Below, in pieces: positions 7,374 through 16,635 of a stretch of DNA of 64,000 nt. Each line of letters begins with the position of its first letter. Positions within the stretch are counted from its first letter, which is position 1. The position numbers and the translations under genes are program-made. This DNA is from Pseudomonas sp. HOU2 (GTDB lineage Bacteria; Pseudomonadota; Gammaproteobacteria; Pseudomonadales; Pseudomonadaceae), in the NCBI RefSeq assembly GCF_040729435.1, contig NZ_CP160398.1:4383001-4447000 (forward strand), given 5' to 3'. The notes below the pieces were generated by a model. The model made no database searches. It was not told the DNA's origin and was given only the letters and a program-made list of their open reading frames with translations.

Positions 7374-7874
7374 GTGAAAATAAACTGGGCCGAGAAACTG
7401 CGGCAAAACGTGCATCAGCTGGCCGAGTCCCTGGGCAACCTGTTCGTCGAGACCTTTCACTATCTGGCGCTGTTCGCCATTGGTGCGGTGACCGCGTGGG
7501 CGGCGGTGATGGAATTTCTCGGCATGCTCGAAGAAGGCCACATCAAGATCGATGACATTCTGTTGCTGTTTATCTATCTGGAACTGGGGGCGATGGTCGG
7601 GATTTACTTCAAGACCAACCACATGCCGGTGCGCTTCCTGATCTACGTGGCGATCACTGCGCTGACCCGCCTGCTGATCTCCAACGTCTCGCATCACAAC
7701 CCGCCGGACATGGGCATCATCTACCTGTGCGGCGGCATTCTGCTGCTGGCGTTCTCGATCCTGGTGGTGCGTTACGCCTCGTCGCAATTTCCATCGGTGA
7801 AGATCGAAAAACCGCAACGCAAACTTGGCGCCGGCTCCGGTGAGCACCCCGAGATCGAGAAGGGCGAACTCTAA
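7374..7874 (+). CDS. psiE: PsiE-family phosphate-starvation-inducible membrane protein
   Basis: 166 aa. I chose GTG 7374 because AAGGAA lies 7 nt upstream; longer in-frame starts have no ribosome site. About four hydrophobic segments are visible (near residues 25-45, 60-75, 85-105, 115-135), and IDDILLLFIYLELGAMVGIYFK...MPVRFLIYVAITALTRLLI is the conserved PsiE core. In E. coli psiE is induced by phosphate starvation; its biochemical role is unknown. It converges on the DUF3509 gene, and the two stop codons overlap. Confidence 0.88.
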   Translation: MKINWAEKLRQNVHQLAESLGNLFVETFHYLALFAIGAVTAWAAVMEFLGMLEEGHIKIDDILLLFIYLELGAMVGIYFKTNHMPVRFLIYVAITALTRLLISNVSHHNPPDMGIIYLCGGILLLAFSILVVRYASSQFPSVKIEKPQRKLGAGSGEHPEIEKGEL

Positions 7875-8188
7875 ATCCCGGCTGATGGTCGAGAGCGGCC
7901 GTCAATTGGCTGCGGTGGCGGGGGCAGGCCGTCGCCGCCGGTCATCGCTTCAAGGATCGCCATGGCGCTGTGGCCCTGTTCGATGGCAATACCGAACTGG
8001 ATGCTTTGCACCAGCCGTTTGAGCCGTACCGGGTCGTTGCGCTGTTCGGCGCTGATCATCCGTTTGGCGACGATTCGGCCGCTGTTGGACAAGGTCAGCA
8101 TGATGCTGCCGTCCAGTCCCTGAATGCTCAGGTTGATCTGATAGTCCGGCGCGAAGGCATCGGTAATGATCTGAAAAGGGTTGTCCAT
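7871..8188 (-). CDS. DUF3509 family protein
   Basis: 105 aa. MDNPFQIITDAF...YQINLSIQGLDGSIMLTLS...RMISAEQ is the typical sequence of the DUF3509 family, a small soluble Pseudomonas protein of unknown function. ATG 8188 has an AGGCGG-type ribosome site. The 3' end overlaps psiE tail to tail by 4 bp. The last 20 residues are Pro-rich and poorly conserved in kind. Confidence 0.85.
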   Translation of the reverse strand: MDNPFQIITDAFAPDYQINLSIQGLDGSIMLTLSNSGRIVAKRMISAEQRNDPVRLKRLVQSIQFGIAIEQGHSAMAILEAMTGGDGLPPPPQPIDGRSRPSAGI

Positions 8189-8296
8189 GATGCGTCACCG
8201 CCTGATTGAACGTGCAGTTGTTGACCGGCCGTGATCGGGTTGGTTCGCAATACCTGATCATCGGCGATTCCGTGGCCATTTCGCCAAGTGCTTCTG

Positions 8297-8410
8297 TGTA
8301 GGAGCTGCCGCAGGCTGCGATCTTTTGATTTGCGGCGTCTTGATGTGCGTCATGAAGATCAAAAGATCGCAGCCTCGTTGCACTCGACAGCTCCTACACA
8401 GCTCCTACAC
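8297..8410. repeat. REPIN (degenerate), AGGAGCTGCCGCAGGCTGCG family
   Basis: The left arm (8297-8325) is canonical. The right arm, from about 8360, is interrupted (AGCCTCGTTGCACTCGACAG) and ends in a duplicated AGCTCCTACAC, so this copy is decaying. Confidence 0.8.
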
Positions 8411-8465
8411 AGGGCTTAGCAAGGGCTGTGCCGGGAAAATTGCTGGACAATGGATACGGCATAAA

Positions 8466-8490
8466 AAAGGCGAGCCCATGGCTCGCCTTT
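8466..8490 (-). terminator. Rho-independent terminator of the serine-transporter gene
   Basis: AAAGGCGAGCC pairs with GGCTCGCCTTT around a 3-nt loop, followed on the minus strand by a T-run. It lies 17 bp after the transporter stop codon. Confidence 0.9.
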
Positions 8491-8507
8491 GTCATTTGTG
8501 GCCCGTT

Positions 8508-9809
8508 TCAGGGCAGAACCGAGTAGATGATCGCCGACAGTGCAATCAGGCCGATCAGCACCACGAACACGTTGGACGCCTGTCCCGAGTACTGGCGCAA
8601 GGCTGGCACACGGCGGATGGCGTACATCGGCATCAGGAACAACAGGCAGGCAATCACCGGTCCGCCGAGGGTTTCGATCATGCCCAGAATGCTCGGGTTG
8701 AAGGTGGCCACGGCCCAGCAACTGAGGATCATGAACAGCGCGGTCGCACGGTTCAGCCAGCTCGCCGACATCACCTTGCCACGACCGCGCAGGCTTTTGA
8801 CGATCATGCCCTGAAAGCCTTCGCTGGCGCCGATGTAGTGGCCGAGGAAGGATTTGGTGATCGCCACCAGCGCGATCAGCGGCGCGGCGTAAGCGATCAC
8901 CGGGGTCTGGAAGTGGTTGGCCAGGTACGACAGGATCGAAATGTTCTGCGCCTTGGCCGCGGCCAGATCCGCCGGCGACAGCGCCAGCACACAGCTGAAG
9001 CAGAAGAACATCACCGTCACCACCATCATCCCGTGGGCCATGGCGAGGATGCCGCTGCTCTTGCGCTCGGCCTGCTCGCCGTAGCGCTGTTTCTGGTCAA
9101 CCGCGAACGCAGAGATGATCGGCGAGTGGTTGAACGAGAACACCATCACCGGGATCGCCAGCCACATCGTCTTGAGGAACGTTGACAGCGGCATCGCCTC
9201 CTTGGCGCTGGCGAAGAACGCGCCGTTCCAGTTCGGGATCAGGCTCAAGCCGAGCAACAGCAGGGCAGCGACGAACGGGTAGACCAGCACGCTCATGGCT
9301 TTGACGATCACGTTCTGTCCGCAGCGCACGATAGCCATCAGGCCGAGGATCAGCACCAGCGACAGAATCGCCCGGGGTGGCGGGGCGATGTGCAACTGGT
9401 GTTCGAGAAAGCTGCTCAAGGTGTTGGTCAGCGCGACGCTGTAAACCAACAGGATCGGGAAAATCGCGAAGAAGTACAGCAGGGTGATCAGCTTGCCGGC
9501 ACCGATGCCGAAGTGTTCTTCGACGACTTCGGTGATGTCGCCCGAACGCCCGGACAGCACGAAGCGGGTCAGGCCGCGGTGGGCGAAGAAGGTCATCGGG
9601 AACGCCAGCAACGCCAGAATCAGCAACGGCCAGAAACCGCCGACACCGGCATTGATCGGCAGGAACAAGGTGCCGGCACCGATGGCGGTGCCGTACAGAC
9701 CGAGCATCCAGGTGGTGTCGGATTTGCTCCAGCCCTTGTGGGCAATTTCTGTATTGCGTGTGCGATCTACAGCGGGATTTTCGGCAGCAGGTGTACGTAC
9801 ATCGGTCAT
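8508..9809 (-). CDS. SdaC-type serine transporter (HAAAP family)
   Basis: 433 aa inner-membrane permease with about 11 hydrophobic segments. GTAIGAGTLFLPINAG near residue 40 is the hallmark of the hydroxy/aromatic amino acid permease family, and MVFSFNHSPIISAF matches SdaC-type serine/H+ symporters. ATG 9809 is used because CGAGG lies 9 nt upstream. It follows sdaA (serine deaminase) by 86 bp on the same strand, so uptake and deamination of serine are probably co-expressed. An A-rich AATAATAA sequence next to the ribosome site suggests Hfq/Crc control. It ends in a strong terminator. Confidence 0.9.
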   Translation of the reverse strand: MTDVRTPAAENPAVDRTRNTEIAHKGWSKSDTTWMLGLYGTAIGAGTLFLPINAGVGGFWPLLILALLAFPMTFFAHRGLTRFVLSGRSGDITEVVEEHFGIGAGKLITLLYFFAIFPILLVYSVALTNTLSSFLEHQLHIAPPPRAILSLVLILGLMAIVRCGQNVIVKAMSVLVYPFVAALLLLGLSLIPNWNGAFFASAKEAMPLSTFLKTMWLAIPVMVFSFNHSPIISAFAVDQKQRYGEQAERKSSGILAMAHGMMVVTVMFFCFSCVLALSPADLAAAKAQNISILSYLANHFQTPVIAYAAPLIALVAITKSFLGHYIGASEGFQGMIVKSLRGRGKVMSASWLNRATALFMILSCWAVATFNPSILGMIETLGGPVIACLLFLMPMYAIRRVPALRQYSGQASNVFVVLIGLIALSAIIYSVLP

Positions 9810-9822
9810 CGTTTTTGCCTCG

Positions 9823-9830
9823 TTATTATT
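9823..9830 (-). promoter_or_regulatory. Putative Hfq/Crc CA motif at the transporter ribosome site
   Basis: The minus strand reads AATAATAA (fits AAnAAnAA) directly before the CGAGG ribosome site of the serine transporter. Amino acid transporters are typical Hfq/Crc targets in Pseudomonas; binding here is inferred. Confidence 0.5.
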
Positions 9831-9895
9831 TTTGCTCGGGCTCACGGTTGGCAGGCCGCGGGTGTCGGCCTGCCGGGGCGCTCAGGGAGTGCGCG

Positions 9896-11272
9896 TCAGC
9901 ATTCCACCCAGCTCACGGCCAGGCCGCCCCGTGAAGTCTCTTTGTATTTGTCGTGCATGTCGGCGCCGGTATCGCGCATGGTGCGGATTACCCGGTCGAG
10001 GGAAATGAAATGTTTGCCGTCGCCGCGCAGGGCCATTTGCGTGGCGTTGATCGCCTTCACCGCGGCGATGGCATTGCGTTCGATGCAGGGCACCTGCACC
10101 AGACCGCCTACCGGGTCGCAGGTCAGGCCGAGGTTGTGTTCCAGGCCGATTTCGGCGGCGTTTTCCAGTTGCTCCGGGGTCGCGCCGAGCACTTCAGCGA
10201 GGCCCGCCGCCGCCATGGCGCAGGCCGAACCGACTTCGCCCTGGCAGCCGACTTCAGCGCCGGAGATCGAGGCATTTTTCTTACACAGAATGCCGACGGC
10301 GGCGGCGCCCATGAAGAACGCGACCACGTCATCGTCAGACGCGTCCGGATTGAATTTCATGTAGTAGTGCAGCACCGCCGGAATGATCCCGGCCGCGCCA
10401 TTGGTCGGAGCGGTGACCATGCGCCCGCCGGCAGCGTTCTCTTCGTTGACGGCGAGGGCGAACAGGTTGACCCATTCCATCGCCGACAGCGTCGAACTGA
10501 TGACGTTCGGCTTGCCGATTTCCAGCAAGCTGCGGTGCAATTTCGCCGCGCGGCGCGGCACGTTCAGCCCACCGGGCAGGATGCCTTCGTGACGCAGGCC
10601 CTGTTCGACACACTCGCGCATCACCGACCAGATGTGCAGCAAGCCGTTACGGATTTCAGCGTCGCTGCGCCAGGCCCGCTCGTTGGCCATCATCAGTTCC
10701 GACACGCGCAAGTTGTGCTGCTTGCACAGGCTCAGCAGTTCGGCGGCGCTGGAAAAATCGTACGGCAACACCACGTCGCCGGCCGGCGCCACACCGGACT
10801 CGGCTTCCGCCGCTTCGATGATGAAACCGCCGCCAATCGAGTAGTACGTTTGCGTGAACAGCTCGGCGCTTTCGCCGAAGGCTGTCAGCGACATGGCGTT
10901 GGGGTGGTAGGGCAGGCTTTCGTCCAGCAGCAGGAGATCGTGCTGCCAGTTGAAGGAAATTTCTCTGTGCCCGGCCAGCAGCAACAGGCCGCTTTCGCGC
11001 AGTTGCTGGATGCGTGGGTCGATGGTCGCCGGATCGATACTATCCGGCCATTCGCCCATCAGGCCCATGACCGTGGCGCGATCAGTGGCGTGACCGACAC
11101 CGGTGGCCGACAGCGAACCGTACAAACGAATCTCCACACGGCGCACATCGTTGAGCAGGCGATGGTCGATCAGCGCCAGGGCGAAGGTCGCGGCGGCGCG
11201 CATCGGGCCGACGGTGTGGGAACTGGACGGACCGATGCCGACTTTGAATAGATCGAAAACACTGATAGCCAT
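9896..11272 (-). CDS. sdaA: L-serine ammonia-lyase (serine deaminase), single-chain Fe-S type
   Basis: 458 aa, full length. It converts L-serine to pyruvate and ammonia in the cytoplasm. The N-terminal beta domain begins [20 protein letters not shown]. The alpha domain holds the cysteines of the oxygen-labile [4Fe-4S] cluster ([22 protein letters not shown] and [15 protein letters not shown]). It is transcribed away from a LysR regulator, with 135 bp between the starts, and precedes the serine transporter. Context and family agree. Confidence 0.96.
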   Translation of the reverse strand: MAISVFDLFKVGIGPSSSHTVGPMRAAATFALALIDHRLLNDVRRVEIRLYGSLSATGVGHATDRATVMGLMGEWPDSIDPATIDPRIQQLRESGLLLLAGHREISFNWQHDLLLLDESLPYHPNAMSLTAFGESAELFTQTYYSIGGGFIIEAAEAESGVAPAGDVVLPYDFSSAAELLSLCKQHNLRVSELMMANERAWRSDAEIRNGLLHIWSVMRECVEQGLRHEGILPGGLNVPRRAAKLHRSLLEIGKPNVISSTLSAMEWVNLFALAVNEENAAGGRMVTAPTNGAAGIIPAVLHYYMKFNPDASDDDVVAFFMGAAAVGILCKKNASISGAEVGCQGEVGSACAMAAAGLAEVLGATPEQLENAAEIGLEHNLGLTCDPVGGLVQVPCIERNAIAAVKAINATQMALRGDGKHFISLDRVIRTMRDTGADMHDKYKETSRGGLAVSWVEC

Positions 11273-11407
11273 GCTAAACCCTTACAAGCAATGGAGTAGG
11301 AATCGCTGCCATTTTTTGTAGGACAAGCGCAATGTCGGCGATACTGCCTACCTCGGTCCTACGTGACTAACGAAATTTCCTAAGTAAGCCTTTAGCAGGA
11401 CTAAACG

Positions 11408-12355
11408 ATGAGTCGTCAATTGCATGCCCAGACCTACGTCTGGCTGCAGGTGTTTTCCTGTGCCGCGCGGCACCTGTCGTTCACCCGTTGCGCGGAAGAG
11501 CTGCACATCACCCCGGGGGCGGTCAGCCAGCAGATTCGCCAACTGGAAGAGCGTCTGGGTTTTCGCCTGTTCCACCGACGAGCGCGGGGTGTCGAGTTGA
11601 GTGCGGAAGGCCAGCGACTGGCCATCACGGTTAACGAGGCCTACGGCAGCATCGATGCTGAATTGCGTCGTCTGGATGCCGGGATGATCAGCGGGATTCT
11701 GCGGGTGCGTTCGATCCCGTCGTTCTTGAGCAAATGGCTGACCCCGCGTTTGCCGCGCCTGCAACAGCGCTATCCGGACATCCAGTTGCGCCTGGTGGCC
11801 GAGGACAGCAGCGTGCCATTGCACGAGGGCGACTTTGATCTGGCAATCGACCTGAACGACGGCAGTTATCCGGGCCTGTTATCCACAGCCTTGCTCGACG
11901 AGCAGATTTTCCCGGTGTGCGCGCCGAGTTTGCTGCGCGGACGTCCGCCGCTGCATGGGCCGGCGGATCTGGTGCATTTCCCGTTGTTGCACGACATCAC
12001 CGCCTGGCGCGGCAGTTACGAATACGCGGAATGGGAGTTCTATCTGAACGCGATCGGCTTCGAAGGCGCCGACGTACGGCGTGGGCACACGTTCAACCGC
12101 AATCACCTGACCATCGAAGCCGCGATTGCCGGCATGGGCGTGGCGATTGCCCGGCGCACGTTGCTCAACGATGAGCTGGAGCGCGGGACGTTGATCGTGC
12201 CGTTCGGTCTGTCGGTGCCCAACCACAAACGCTACGTGCTGCTGTATGCGCCGGGGGCCTTGAGCCATCCAGGCGTGCGTGCGGTGCATGACTGGCTGGT
12301 GGAGGAGGCGGGGATTTTCCGTAGCTTGCACCCGTTGAACGACGGGCAATTGTGA
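11408..12355 (+). CDS. LysR-family transcriptional regulator
   Basis: 315 aa. The N-terminal winged HTH (FSCAARHLSFTRCAEELHITPGAVSQQIRQLEERLG, about 17-51) is of the GcvA/DsdC-like subgroup. The effector domain follows (LRVRSIPSFLSKWLTPRLPRLQQRYPDIQLRL...). ATG 11408 has AGCAGGA upstream. It is divergent from sdaA, and LysR proteins commonly control such neighbours, so it is probably the serine-responsive regulator of sdaA and the transporter. The effector is not readable from sequence. Confidence 0.92.
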   Translation: MSRQLHAQTYVWLQVFSCAARHLSFTRCAEELHITPGAVSQQIRQLEERLGFRLFHRRARGVELSAEGQRLAITVNEAYGSIDAELRRLDAGMISGILRVRSIPSFLSKWLTPRLPRLQQRYPDIQLRLVAEDSSVPLHEGDFDLAIDLNDGSYPGLLSTALLDEQIFPVCAPSLLRGRPPLHGPADLVHFPLLHDITAWRGSYEYAEWEFYLNAIGFEGADVRRGHTFNRNHLTIEAAIAGMGVAIARRTLLNDELERGTLIVPFGLSVPNHKRYVLLYAPGALSHPGVRAVHDWLVEEAGIFRSLHPLNDGQL

Positions 12356-12555
12356 GCAGATTTTGCAGGGTTGCGAGGCGACCCAACTCCCGACCTTACC
12401 AGTGACATGCTCGGTTGTCCGGCTTTTTTTGCGAATGAATATTTATCTTTTTTCAGGGGTTGAAATGTTCGCCGGTCGGGCCGATTGTTGTAACCAGGAG
12501 GTCAGGAAATCCAATTCAAGGCCTCTGGCGAGCTAGCTGAAATAAGGGATGAACT

Positions 12556-12960
12556 ATGCAAATCCAAGTCAACAGCGATAACCATATTCAAAGCAGTAAA
12601 CGACTGGAGGAGTGGGTACGTACAACCATTGAGAGCACGCTCGACCGTTATGAAGAAGACCTGACCCGTGTCGAAGTCCACCTGAGCGACGAGAACGGCG
12701 ACAAACCAGGTCCCCATGACTTGCGCTGCCAACTGGAAGCGCGGCCAAAAGGCCATCAACCGATTTCCGTCACCCATAAAGCCGATTCGCTGGAACAGGC
12801 GATCGACGGTGCAGCCGAAAAACTGGAACACGCGCTGGAGCATCTGTTTGGCAAACTGCGCGGCAAACCCCGCGCCGCCATCGTGCCATTCAGCAAGGCG
12901 AATGACGCACTGCTGGAGGAAGAATTTCTGGAGAACGAACAGGCAGCGATCAACAGTTGA
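12556..12960 (+). CDS. HPF/RaiA-family ribosome-associated protein
   Basis: 134 aa. MQIQVNSDNHIQSSKRLEEWVRTTIESTLDRYEEDLTRVEVHLSDENG resembles the beta-alpha-beta fold of ribosome hibernation-promoting factor/RaiA proteins. The acidic C-terminal extension (LLEEEFLENEQ) is unlike short HPF. AAGGGA precedes ATG 12556. A strong terminator follows, so it is monocistronic. It probably binds the 30S subunit under stress, but this is a side branch of the family and the role is inferred. Confidence 0.85.
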   Translation: MQIQVNSDNHIQSSKRLEEWVRTTIESTLDRYEEDLTRVEVHLSDENGDKPGPHDLRCQLEARPKGHQPISVTHKADSLEQAIDGAAEKLEHALEHLFGKLRGKPRAAIVPFSKANDALLEEEFLENEQAAINS

Positions 12961-12989
12961 TGCGCTGATTTTTCAAGCCACCCCATGAG

Positions 12990-13018
12990 AACGGGCCTGC
13001 GCAAGCAGGCCCGTTTTT
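12990..13018 (+). terminator. Rho-independent terminator after the HPF-like gene
   Basis: AACGGGCCTGC and GCAGGCCCGTT pair around GCAA, followed by TTTTTT. Confidence 0.95.
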
Positions 13019-13037
13019 TGTTTGTGTTGCTGAGCAG

Positions 13038-13158
13038 TGTGGCGAGGGAGCTTGCTCCCGCCGGGCTGCGAAGCGGCCCCAAAAATCTGCAACAAGACTG
13101 CATCCGCGGGAGTTACGGCTGCTTCGCAGCCGAGCGGGAGCAAGCTCCCTCGCCACAG
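13038..13158. repeat. REPIN (GCGAGGGAGCTTGCTCCCGC family)
   Basis: Inverted REP arms at both ends enclose a second imperfect inverted pair (GGGCTGCGAAGC/GCTTCGCAGCC). It lies between the HPF-like terminator and the 3' end of the converging fecA-like gene. Confidence 0.9.
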
Positions 13159-13163
13159 TTTTC

Positions 13164-15494
13164 TTAGAAAGCTACAGAGGTTTGTACATACACCGTGCGC
13201 GGCTCACCCACGTACTTGCCCTTGTTGTTGTCATCGAACGAGCGGGTGAAATACTGGGTGTTGAAGATGTTCTTCACCCCCACCGCCACGTTCAGATCCG
13301 ACAATTGCGGGCCGAAGTCGTAACCGGCGCGGCTGCTGAACAGCATGTAGCCGGGGATCTTGCCGGTGCTGCCGTCGGCGCTTTCCCTGGAGGTGTTGGC
13401 GTTGTCGGCGAACTGGTCGCTCTGGAAGCTGCTGTCGACGTTGAGTTTCCATGGCCCTTCGGTGTAACCGACACCAATCGTGCCTTTGTGTTTCGAGGAG
13501 AACGGCACGCGATTGCCTTTGTTCGGCCCGTCTTCGCGGATGGTCGCGTCAACATAGGCATAAGTGGCGTACACATCGAAACCGGCCAGTGCCGGGCTCA
13601 AGTCATCCAGCGCATAGTTGACGCTGGTCTCGATACCCTGATGGCGGGTCTCGCCACGGGCAATCACCGAATCGTTGGTCTGATTGCTTTCGTACTGGTT
13701 GTCGAAGTTGATCAGGAACGCACCGATCTCCGCGCGCAGGGCGCCGTTGTCATAACGGGTACCGAGTTCCCAGGTGCGGGCCTTCTCCGGTTTCACTTCG
13801 CCGCTGCTCACGCGGTTGGGCATCTGACTGTATTGCACACTGCCGAACGAACCTTCGGTGTTGGCGTACAGGTTCCAGCTGTCAGTCAGGTGGTACAGCA
13901 CGTTCAATGCCGGCAGCGCGGTGTTGTAGTCGCCCTTGTATTTGACATTGGTCAGGTTGTTGGTCTGCTGCGATTCGATCATCTCGTAGCGTACGCCCGG
14001 GGTGATGGTCCACTTGCCGATGTCGATGCGATCGTCGACGAAGAACGCATTGGCTTCGGTGCCACCGCGGGTGTCGCGGTCATTGCGGCTGTCGGTGGTC
14101 GGGTATTGGTTGCTGCTGATCGGCGTGCGATAGCGCAATTCGTGGCCGGCCTCGTTGATGTAGCGGTAGCCGACGCCGACTTCGTGGCTGGTCGGGCCGA
14201 GGTCGAAGCCCTGGGCGAAACGGGTTTCGAAACCGCGCACCCAATACTCGCGTGGCGACAGTGAGAGGAACGTGCCCTGATCCAGATAGCCGCTGCGCAA
14301 GGTCTTGGTGAAGAAGGTGTTGGCGGTGAATTCGCGGCGATCCTCCTGATAGCGATAGCCGAAGTTGAACATCGTACGGCGGCCCCAGAACTGGTCTTTC
14401 GGGCGCGTCGACTGGTAAGGATCGGCATCGTAATCGGCGACGTTGAGGCCGCCGGGCATGTCGGCCTTGCCCTCGTAATACTGGGCCATGGCGTTGAAAC
14501 TGTTGGCCTCGTCGAGCTGGTATTTGCCCTTGAGGATCAGGTCGTCGATCTCGCTGTCGCTGTGTTCACGCCAGTCGCCGCCACGGGTGCCGGAATACAG
14601 TAGCGCGCCGCCCAGACCATTTTCATTGGTGCCGCCGGCCAGCAGGTTGGCGCTGGTCTTGAAGCCGTCATGGCTCGACGACGGGCTGGTTTCGGTCTGG
14701 AAACCACCCTTGACCGTCGGCGCGTCGGGAATGGCACGGGTCACGAAGTTGACCACACCGCCGACGTTCTGCGGGCCGTAACGCACCGCGCCGCCGCCAC
14801 GCACCACGTCCACGGCATCCATGTTGCCCATGCTGATCGGCGCGAACGACAACTGCGGCTGGCCGTACGGTGCGAAGGGTACGGGAATGCCGTCCATCAG
14901 TACGGTCGAGCGCGCCGCCAGTCGTGGATTGAGGCCACGGATACCAAAGTTCAGCGCCATGTCGTGGCTACCGGTGCCGTTGTTTTCCGGAGCATTGACC
15001 CCGGGGATGCGGTTGAGTACGTCGCGTGCCTGAGTCGCGCCCTGACGTTCGAAGTCTTCGCGGCGGATCACATCGCGGGCACCCGGGTGTTCGAACACGT
15101 TGACCTGCGCCGCGTCACCGAGCCAGTCGCCGACGACTTTCGAGGTGTCCAGCTCTAGCGCCGTGTCGCCGACCGGTTGCAGGCTGAACGCATTGTTGCC
15201 TTCGGCGCGAGCTTGCAGGCCGGTGCCTTCGAGCAGCGCATCGAGACCTTGTGCGGCGCTGTAGCTGCCTTCCAGGCCACGGCTTTGCACGCCGCTGGTG
15301 ACTTGCGAACCGAAGGAAATCAGCACGCCGGCTTCACGACCAAACTGGTTGAGGGCGTTTTCCAGTGACGCCGGGGCGATGTGGTAAACCTTGGTTTCGG
15401 CGGCCATGGTTGGCAGAGCGCTGAGGCTCAGGCTGGCGCCCAGTACGAGGTTGCGCAGGCTGCGGGCCAGTGGCGTGAGGCGGGTGGGGTGCAT
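13164..15494 (-). CDS. fecA: TonB-dependent ferric-citrate-type receptor (FecA-like, with STN domain)
   Basis: 776 aa. ATG 15494 starts a signal peptide (MHPTRLTPLARSLRNLVLGASLSLSALPTMAA). Then comes an STN signalling domain (about 35-110), a plug domain and a 22-strand barrel ending in the outer-membrane signature ...VYVQTSVAF. MGNMDAVDVVRGGGAVRYGPQNVGGVVNFVTRAIP is almost the FecA plug sequence, which favours a ferric dicitrate or similar receptor. The open frame continues 76 codons upstream through a REPIN, but those have no coding character. It follows fecI-fecR on the same strand; the STN domain would signal through the anti-sigma factor. Confidence 0.93.
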   Translation of the reverse strand: MHPTRLTPLARSLRNLVLGASLSLSALPTMAAETKVYHIAPASLENALNQFGREAGVLISFGSQVTSGVQSRGLEGSYSAAQGLDALLEGTGLQARAEGNNAFSLQPVGDTALELDTSKVVGDWLGDAAQVNVFEHPGARDVIRREDFERQGATQARDVLNRIPGVNAPENNGTGSHDMALNFGIRGLNPRLAARSTVLMDGIPVPFAPYGQPQLSFAPISMGNMDAVDVVRGGGAVRYGPQNVGGVVNFVTRAIPDAPTVKGGFQTETSPSSSHDGFKTSANLLAGGTNENGLGGALLYSGTRGGDWREHSDSEIDDLILKGKYQLDEANSFNAMAQYYEGKADMPGGLNVADYDADPYQSTRPKDQFWGRRTMFNFGYRYQEDRREFTANTFFTKTLRSGYLDQGTFLSLSPREYWVRGFETRFAQGFDLGPTSHEVGVGYRYINEAGHELRYRTPISSNQYPTTDSRNDRDTRGGTEANAFFVDDRIDIGKWTITPGVRYEMIESQQTNNLTNVKYKGDYNTALPALNVLYHLTDSWNLYANTEGSFGSVQYSQMPNRVSSGEVKPEKARTWELGTRYDNGALRAEIGAFLINFDNQYESNQTNDSVIARGETRHQGIETSVNYALDDLSPALAGFDVYATYAYVDATIREDGPNKGNRVPFSSKHKGTIGVGYTEGPWKLNVDSSFQSDQFADNANTSRESADGSTGKIPGYMLFSSRAGYDFGPQLSDLNVAVGVKNIFNTQYFTRSFDDNNKGKYVGEPRTVYVQTSVAF

Positions 15495-15600
15495 GAAGGT
15501 TGATCCTGAGAAGGTTGAATCAAGGGGGCTTTCCTTCTCTGTCACGCCAGATCTGAAAAACGGCTCACGGTTTACGAATATTTTTTTGAATGACTGATTT

Positions 15601-15695
15601 TGTGGCGAGGGAGCTTGCTCCCGTTGGGGCGCGAAGCGGCCCCCGTATTGAGGGCCTGCTGCGCAGGCCAGCGGGAGCAAGCTCCCTCGCCACAG
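15601..15695. repeat. REPIN (GCGAGGGAGCTTGCTCCCGC family)
   Basis: Inverted REP pair in the gap between fecR and fecA. It would lie in the fecA leader if the genes are co-transcribed, or just upstream of a separate fecA promoter. Confidence 0.88.
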
Positions 15696-15702
15696 TTTTG
15701 TT

Positions 15703-16635
15703 TTAAACCCGGGCCTCGACACTCACCCAATAACGGGTAAACCGCCGCACTTTCACCGGCAGACTGATTTGCAGCAGATCAAGAATCCGCTCGCTGTCGT
15801 CCAGTGGATAAGTCCCGGAGATCAGCAGGTCGGCCACCTTCGCATCACAATGCAACTGCCCCCGACGATAACGGGCGAGTTCATCGAGGAAGTCGCCCAG
15901 ACGCATGTGCGCGGCAACCAGCATGCCCTCGGCCCAGGCGCCGCTGTTGGCATCCAAGGGTCTGGATTCGCTGATCGCTGTCGAGCTGAAGCTCAGCTGA
16001 CGGGCGACGGACAATGACATTGGTGCGCGGCCATGGGCGATGAGTTCGGCCTGACCTTCAAACAACGCCACCTGCGTGCGATCGGCAAATTGCCGGACGT
16101 TGAGTCGGGCAGCGTTTGTTTTCAATACACCTTGGGCCGTGCGCACTTCGAACGCGTGTACGGTGCTGAGCAGAATCTCGCCTTCCAGCAAACGGATCAG
16201 CCGTTGTCCGACATCCACATCTGCCGCGCTCGCGGTATTGAGCTGCAACTGGCTGCCCGCGCCCAGCGCAACCTTGCGTCGCTCCCCCAGCGGACTGCGG
16301 TAATCGGCGAGCAGCGTCGGCAGCGGATTGTGCTCGCGCATGCCCCAGGTGACGGCAGAACCGGCACCGAGAAGCAGCAGCAATTTGAGCGCCTGACGGC
16401 GACTGGAAGACTTCGGCCCGTTCAACGCGGAGTGGGCCAATGGCGACGCCACGCCGCGCAAGCGCTGGTTGACCCGCTGCATGTGCTCCCACGCGCGACG
16501 ATGTTCGCTGTGGGCGTCCAGCCATTGTTGCCAGGCCTGTTGCTGGCGTGGGGAGAGCGTGCCTTGCTGCATTTCCAACAGCCAGTGCACGGCCTGTTCG
16601 GCCACTTGCGCAGAGAAATCCGGAGCGCGATTCAT
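15703..16635 (-). CDS. fecR: FecR-type anti-sigma factor
   Basis: 310 aa. It has an N-terminal cytoplasmic sigma-binding region (VAEQAVHWLLEMQQGTLSPRQQQAWQQWLDAHSEHRRAWEHM), one membrane segment (ALKLLLLLGAGSAVTWGM, about 90-107), and a periplasmic FecR domain (YRSPLGERRKVALGAGSQLQLNTASAADV). The ATG overlaps the fecI stop by 4 bp, so the two are translationally coupled. FecR senses the STN domain of the receptor and controls FecI. Confidence 0.93.
   Translation of the reverse strand: MNRAPDFSAQVAEQAVHWLLEMQQGTLSPRQQQAWQQWLDAHSEHRRAWEHMQRVNQRLRGVASPLAHSALNGPKSSSRRQALKLLLLLGAGSAVTWGMREHNPLPTLLADYRSPLGERRKVALGAGSQLQLNTASAADVDVGQRLIRLLEGEILLSTVHAFEVRTAQGVLKTNAARLNVRQFADRTQVALFEGQAELIAHGRAPMSLSVARQLSFSSTAISESRPLDANSGAWAEGMLVAAHMRLGDFLDELARYRRGQLHCDAKVADLLISGTYPLDDSERILDLLQISLPVKVRRFTRYWVSVEARV

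Noticed and set aside
7259..7555. A 98-codon frame overlapping the psiE start.
   Set aside because: It runs in a different frame over the clear PsiE protein and lacks a ribosome site.
12404..12427. Terminator after the LysR gene of the serine locus.
   Set aside because: A T7 run is present but the stem (CGG/CCG) is only three pairs long; not convincing.
15495..15722. A 76-codon N-terminal extension of the fecA-like receptor.
   Set aside because: The extension translates a REPIN; the signal peptide begins at ATG 15494 with its own ribosome site.
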